Below, piece after piece: positions 5,145-7,969 of a DNA stretch of 7,969 bases (position 1 is the stretch's first letter; each line of letters starts with the position of its first letter). Source of the stretch: Lachnospiraceae bacterium (GTDB lineage Bacteria > Bacillota_A > Clostridia > Lachnospirales > Lachnospiraceae); NCBI GenBank assembly GCA_017416055.1, contig JAFQDI010000060.1, positions 1 through 7,969 of the forward strand, given 5' to 3'. A program made the translations under genes and the position numbers. The notes beneath the pieces are model-generated. The model did no database searches, was not told where the DNA came from, and saw only the letters and a list, made by a program, of their open reading frames with translations.

Positions 5145-6332
5145 TCATCCCTCCAGTACCCCGGCTGCCAGCAGCTCCACGAACTGCTTCGCCACTCTGG
5201 GTGTCCGACCACCGTTTCGGATCGCATGCGCCTCCGCCCGCACCTCCAGCGTGTGGTCGTCGATCTCTACCTCATGCTGCTTTGCCAATGCACGGACGAT
5301 CTGCAGATACTTTTCCTTCTCCGGCCGCTGGAAAGTCACCGTCAGGCCGAAGCGGGCCGACAGGCTCATGATTTCCTGCATCGTGTCAAAGAAATGGATG
5401 TCATCGCCCTCACGGTCGCTCAAGGACTCCTTCACCAGATGGCGCCGGTTGCTGGTCGCGTAGACTGCTACGTTGCTGCTGCGACCGCCTACACTGCCCT
5501 CAAGGATCGCCTTCAGCGCACTGAAATCATCGTCGTTCGCGCTAAAGCTCAAGTCATCCACAAACAAAATGAATTTGAGCGGATTTTTCCCCAAACTGTC
5601 CACCAGCTCCGGAATCTGATAGAGTTGGTTCTTCTTCACCTCAATGAGGCGCAGACCCTTCCCGTAATATGCGTTCGCGATTGCCTTGACCGTACTGCTC
5701 TTTCCTGTTCCCGCATCGCCGTACAAGAGCACATTGCAGGCGTGCTGTCCCGCCAGAAGTGCCTCGGTGTTCGCAATGATCTTCTCGCGCTCCCGCTCGT
5801 AACCCGGCAGCTCCTCTAGGGTCTGAGGGTCCGGATATTTCACCGGCACCGGCTGACCGTCGGACACCGTGAACATGTGATATTTCGCAAACATCCCGTA
5901 GCCGTGAAGATGAATGTTCTGCAGTCGCTCGCGGTAGGTCTTCGAAAACTCCAACGCCTCCGTCTCATAGGACGGCAAAAAGCCCTGCACGTTCAGCGCG
6001 ACCGTCAAATCCGATGCGCCCATCCCACCGAGCTGCTCCAAAAATGTCAGCTCATGACTCAGGCATTGCTCCAAATGCTCGCCCACCGACTCACCGGAAC
6101 AATATTTCTTCACGTAGAGGTTTTCATCCTCCAGCACCCGTTCCAACAGGTAACGGCTGAAATTTTCCGTGCGCGCATAGAGCTCGGAGACAAAACGGCA
6201 GTAATTGCCAATTCCCTCCCCGGTGTCAGCTGTATTAAGATAAGTCTCCAGTGCGGAAATGACCGGATTCTCCAACAAATTTCGAAAAATAACAAGGCTC
6301 TGTAGGCCGATGCGAAGGTCTGATATGGTCAT
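5145..6332 (-). CDS. DUF815-family AAA-type ATP-binding protein
   Basis: Taken from the ATG at 6332-6330 the protein has 395 residues. The N-terminal half (about 1-180) is mostly helical. The C-terminal half is a P-loop ATPase: Walker A GDAGTGKSST at 205-214 (K211), Walker B FILFVDDLSF at about 254-263 with D259/D260, a sensor-1-like ATSN at 292-295, and GGRTPR near 375-379 as a candidate sensor-2 arginine. This matches PF05673 (DUF815), a group in many Firmicutes whose cellular role is not established. I chose ATG 6332 because AGGAG lies 8 nt upstream and the predicted transcription start is near 6364. A GTG 12 codons further upstream (6368) would sit between the -10 and the start of transcription. 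No clear terminator follows the stop codon, so some transcripts may run on toward the small-RNA locus. It lies downstream of cwlD in the same direction but has its own -10. Confidence 0.9.
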   Translation of the reverse strand: MTISDLRIGLQSLVIFRNLLENPVISALETYLNTADTGEGIGNYCRFVSELYARTENFSRYLLERVLEDENLYVKKYCSGESVGEHLEQCLSHELTFLEQLGGMGASDLTVALNVQGFLPSYETEALEFSKTYRERLQNIHLHGYGMFAKYHMFTVSDGQPVPVKYPDPQTLEELPGYEREREKIIANTEALLAGQHACNVLLYGDAGTGKSSTVKAIANAYYGKGLRLIEVKKNQLYQIPELVDSLGKNPLKFILFVDDLSFSANDDDFSALKAILEGSVGGRSSNVAVYATSNRRHLVKESLSDREGDDIHFFDTMQEIMSLSARFGLTVTFQRPEKEKYLQIVRALAKQHEVEIDDHTLEVRAEAHAIRNGGRTPRVAKQFVELLAAGVLEG

Positions 6333-6370
6333 AGTGGGTTCTCCTCTTATGTCTCGCAGGAATTGCACCC

Positions 6371-6379
6371 ATTATACCA
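6371..6379 (-). promoter_or_regulatory. Extended -10 promoter of the DUF815 gene
   Basis: A perfect TATAAT (6376-6371) preceded by TG-G lies about 40 nt upstream of the ATG on the minus strand. No good -35 sits at 16-18 nt, as is common for extended -10 promoters. An imperfect palindrome with CCAC and GTGG ends (6377-6390) abuts the -10 and could be an operator; this is speculative. The transcription start near 6364 supports ATG 6332 as the start codon. Confidence 0.65.
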
Positions 6380-6406
6380 CTTTAGTGTGGAAAAGAAAAG
6401 GGCTTT

Positions 6407-7207
6407 TCAATGATTCAGATATTCCAGCACCCCTAAACATAATTCCCACGCCAGCCGATCCTGATACGCCTCCGTCGCAAGCATCTGCGCCTCCGTCGGA
6501 TTCGACAGAAACCCGGTTTCCGCAATCACGATCGGACAACTGACATTCAAGAGCAGATAATATTCACTGTTGGCTTTCACTGTCCGCTGCTTCATGCACT
6601 CCGGCATCGCGTTCAGCCGCTCCTGCAAAATCGCCGCCAATCGTTGTCCCTTTTCGGAGGTCTTGTAGTAAAATATCTGCGGTCCGCATACACTCGGCGA
6701 GCCGTAACTGTTCTGGTGAATACTGACCACCAGATCCGGACTAATCTCCTCAATGAGCGCACATCTCGCCCTCATGTCCGCGGCCTTTTTGTTGCTGTCA
6801 GTCTCGGTGTAGAGTCCGTCATCGTCCTCGCGGGTCAGGTAGACGGTCACTCCGTTGGCCTGCAAATATTCTTTCAATTTCAGCACGATCGTGAGATTAA
6901 TATCTTTCTCCAGCACGTTGCCCACGCCGACCTTTCCGGGATCGACACCGCCGTGTCCTGCATCCAGAACCACCACGTCCTGTGTGATCGGAACTCCAAG
7001 CTTTGCACTGACCGAAAGGCTGGGAATCGCCAGTGCAGTGATTGCCAGCAACATGATCACGGTGAATGCATATTCCAAAAAGCGACCGCGACGGCTGCCA
7101 GACTCGGCAAGCAGTTCCTCCGCATCCCTGAGCAATACCGCCGGGGTACGGCTTTGTCCTCCTCCGTTGTTTCGGGTCCATCCCCGCTGCAATCTTAATC
7201 TGCGCAT
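6407..7207 (-). CDS. cwlD: CwlD-like N-acetylmuramoyl-L-alanine amidase, membrane-anchored
   Basis: This is a zinc amidase of the Amidase_3 family that cleaves the bond between muramic acid and the stem peptide. From ATG 7207 it has 266 residues. A basic N-terminal tail of about 45 residues precedes one membrane helix (about 46-66, FTVIMLLAITALAIPSL), so the catalytic domain lies outside the membrane. Zinc ligands are H85 in VVLDAGHGGVDPG, E100 in LEKDINL and H164 in VVSIHQNS; the catalytic glutamate is E230 in VIAETGFLSNP. YYKTSEKGQRLA and YYLLLNVSCPIVI resemble CwlD, which helps make muramic-delta-lactam in spore cortex, but a general autolysin role cannot be excluded. ATG 7207 was chosen because GGGGGAG (7219-7213) sits 5-6 nt upstream; the TTG five codons earlier would lie over this site. 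No strong terminator separates it from the DUF815 gene. Confidence 0.85.
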   Translation of the reverse strand: MRRLRLQRGWTRNNGGGQSRTPAVLLRDAEELLAESGSRRGRFLEYAFTVIMLLAITALAIPSLSVSAKLGVPITQDVVVLDAGHGGVDPGKVGVGNVLEKDINLTIVLKLKEYLQANGVTVYLTREDDDGLYTETDSNKKAADMRARCALIEEISPDLVVSIHQNSYGSPSVCGPQIFYYKTSEKGQRLAAILQERLNAMPECMKQRTVKANSEYYLLLNVSCPIVIAETGFLSNPTEAQMLATEAYQDRLAWELCLGVLEYLNH

Positions 7208-7236
7208 TCTATTCTCCCCCAACGGATACCATTTGA

Positions 7237-7494
7237 ATAAATTTATACCGTCTATTCGCGGAATATAACCGGCAAATCAAAGTATGTGCAAAAACCGCCG
7301 AGCTTCTTGAACTTGAAAACGGCTGGATTGTATTTGCGCCCATTCCGCATACTCTTGACAAAGAATTTCACAAAAGTAAAGTTCCCGCAAACCTTTATTT
7401 GGTCTGTGGGAACTTTTTGTTTTGTTCTTTCTCCGATAAGAATATCTCGCTTTTCAGCCTCTTTTCTTCCCTGCAACGCGCTCCATTCCGGTGA
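7237..7494 (+). pseudogene. Start-less plus-strand frame in the cwlD-ilvN gap, possible gene remnant
   Basis: After a TGA at 7234-7236 the plus strand is open for about 85 codons to TGA 7492-7494 without any ATG or GTG. The first 45 residues read like ordinary protein (RLFAEYNRQIKVCAKTAELL, ENGWIVFAPIPHTLDKEF) and use unremarkable codons. The later part runs through a terminator hairpin (7378-7416) and into the 3' end of ilvN on the other strand, where the match to real protein is lost. I read it as the 3' part of a decayed gene pointing away from cwlD. It could also be chance; the family was not recognised. Nothing else was seen in the 7208-7453 gap apart from the terminator. Confidence 0.28.
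7378..7416. terminator. Rho-independent terminator after ilvN (bidirectional)
   Basis: AAAGTTCCCGCA (7378-7389) pairs with TGTGGGAACTTT (7405-7416) over 12 bp with one G-U, and an inner ACC/GGT extends the stem. The minus strand has TTTACTTTTG after the stem and the plus strand CTTTTTGTTTTG. It begins 37 bp beyond the ilvN stop codon, so it most likely ends the ilv transcript. Confidence 0.85.
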
Positions 7495-7948
7495 TCCCGG
7501 TACGGCACATCTCCAGAATCTCGTACGGCGCCATCACCTTCAAAAAACCATCGATCTTCTCAGTCTTTCCGGTCAGCTCCATGATCATACTGTCCACGGA
7601 CAAGTCAATCACCTTCGCCTTATAAATCTCAGCAATGTCTCTCAATTCACTGCGATTCTTCACATCGGCCGCAACCTTGATCATCAGCAGTTCGCGCATC
7701 ACGCTGTTCACCGGCTCCAGCACAAACACTTCGCGCACTTCCTGCAGTTTCTCCGTCTGGCCAATGATCTGTTTCAGAATATCCTCGTCTCCGCGGGTCA
7801 CAATCGTGATACGGGTAATGGCGGGGTTGCTGGTCTCCGACGCGGTGATCGTGTCAATATTGAAACGGCGACGTGCAAACAGAGCTGCGATTCGCGCCAG
7901 AACGTTGGCGCGGTTGTCTACCATGATGCTTAAAACATATTTTTCCAT
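7454..7948 (-). CDS. ilvN: Acetolactate synthase, small (regulatory) subunit
   Basis: This is the regulatory subunit of acetohydroxyacid synthase, the first common enzyme of valine, leucine and isoleucine synthesis. It activates the large subunit IlvB and usually confers valine feedback inhibition. It has 164 residues, the normal length (E. coli IlvH is 163). An ACT domain spans about residues 3-77 (YVLSIMVDNRANVLARIAAL, FNIDTITASET, RITIVTRGDED), followed by the ALS small-subunit C-terminal domain at about 85-158 (RELLMIKVAADVKNR, IYKAKVIDLSVDSMIMEL, EILEMCRTGITGMERV). The loop that binds valine in E. coli differs here: N15 replaces the usual glycine and A18 the usual serine. ATG 7948 has GGGAGAG just upstream. 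The last bases of the window, read on the minus strand, start TGATGA and contain TAG, fitting the end of a preceding gene, expected to be ilvB. Confidence 0.95.
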   Translation of the reverse strand: MEKYVLSIMVDNRANVLARIAALFARRRFNIDTITASETSNPAITRITIVTRGDEDILKQIIGQTEKLQEVREVFVLEPVNSVMRELLMIKVAADVKNRSELRDIAEIYKAKVIDLSVDSMIMELTGKTEKIDGFLKVMAPYEILEMCRTGITGMERVAGKKRG

Positions 7949-7969
7949 TGTTCTCTCCCTAGTTCATCA

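Noticed and set aside
5103..5819. Long plus-strand frame opposite the DUF815 gene
   Set aside because: The minus-strand frame has intact Walker A and B motifs; the plus frame has no recognisable features.
7252..7476. Minus-strand 74-codon frame in the ilvN-cwlD gap
   Set aside because: It overlaps the ilvN 3' end, reads through the ilvN terminator, is very basic and low in information, and has no ribosome binding site.
7286..7933. Long plus-strand frame opposite ilvN
   Set aside because: ilvN on the minus strand has full-length family similarity, so this is an antisense shadow.

Overview
The window looks like chromosomal DNA from a Gram-positive anaerobe of the Clostridia, most likely a Lachnospiraceae-type organism. 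The reasons are an oxygen/NO-scavenging flavodiiron protein fused to flavin reductase and rubredoxin domains, a CwlD-type amidase (a spore-cortex family), an Agr/Lyt-type LytTR regulator paired with a membrane kinase, a DUF815 ATPase, strong AGGAGG-type ribosome binding sites, GTG starts, and sigma-A promoters with a TGn extended -10. The genus assignment is inference. No tRNA, rRNA, CRISPR array, insertion sequence or phage gene was recognised.

Layout. At the left end a two-component operon runs on the minus strand: a LytTR response regulator, then the membrane half of its sensor kinase, which overlaps it by 4 bp and runs off the window. The operon has a clean promoter at 1360-1388. Next, also on the minus strand, is a 616-residue flavodiiron fusion protein (1491-3341) with a rho-independent terminator. 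Its promoter lies back to back with that of a plus-strand TRIC-family channel gene (3608-4255). This divergent region holds an 11-bp perfect inverted repeat whose arms sit against the two -35 boxes, plus two smaller palindromes in the flavodiiron leader.

The stretch 4287-5144 is the odd part. It is AT-rich and carries two small reading frames pointing away from each other (minus 4283-4564, plus 4605-4823). Both lack a convincing start, as if a deletion removed their 5' ends. A strong minus-strand promoter (5041-5069) then starts a GC-rich, hairpin-rich transcript of about 220 nt that ends in a 16-bp perfect hairpin (4812-4861). This is best read as an unrecognised small RNA. It is the most novel candidate in the window.

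To the right, all on the minus strand, are a DUF815 AAA-type ATPase (5145-6332), a membrane-anchored CwlD-like N-acetylmuramoyl-L-alanine amidase (6407-7207) and the acetolactate synthase small subunit ilvN (7454-7948). ilvN is probably the distal gene of an ilvB-ilvN unit whose first gene lies outside the window. The gap between cwlD and ilvN holds a bidirectional terminator and a start-less plus-strand reading frame that may be a gene remnant.

The genes do not form one pathway. They are separate small transcription units for signalling, oxygen/NO defence, ion or metabolite transport, an ATPase of unknown role, envelope or spore wall remodelling, and branched-chain amino acid synthesis.
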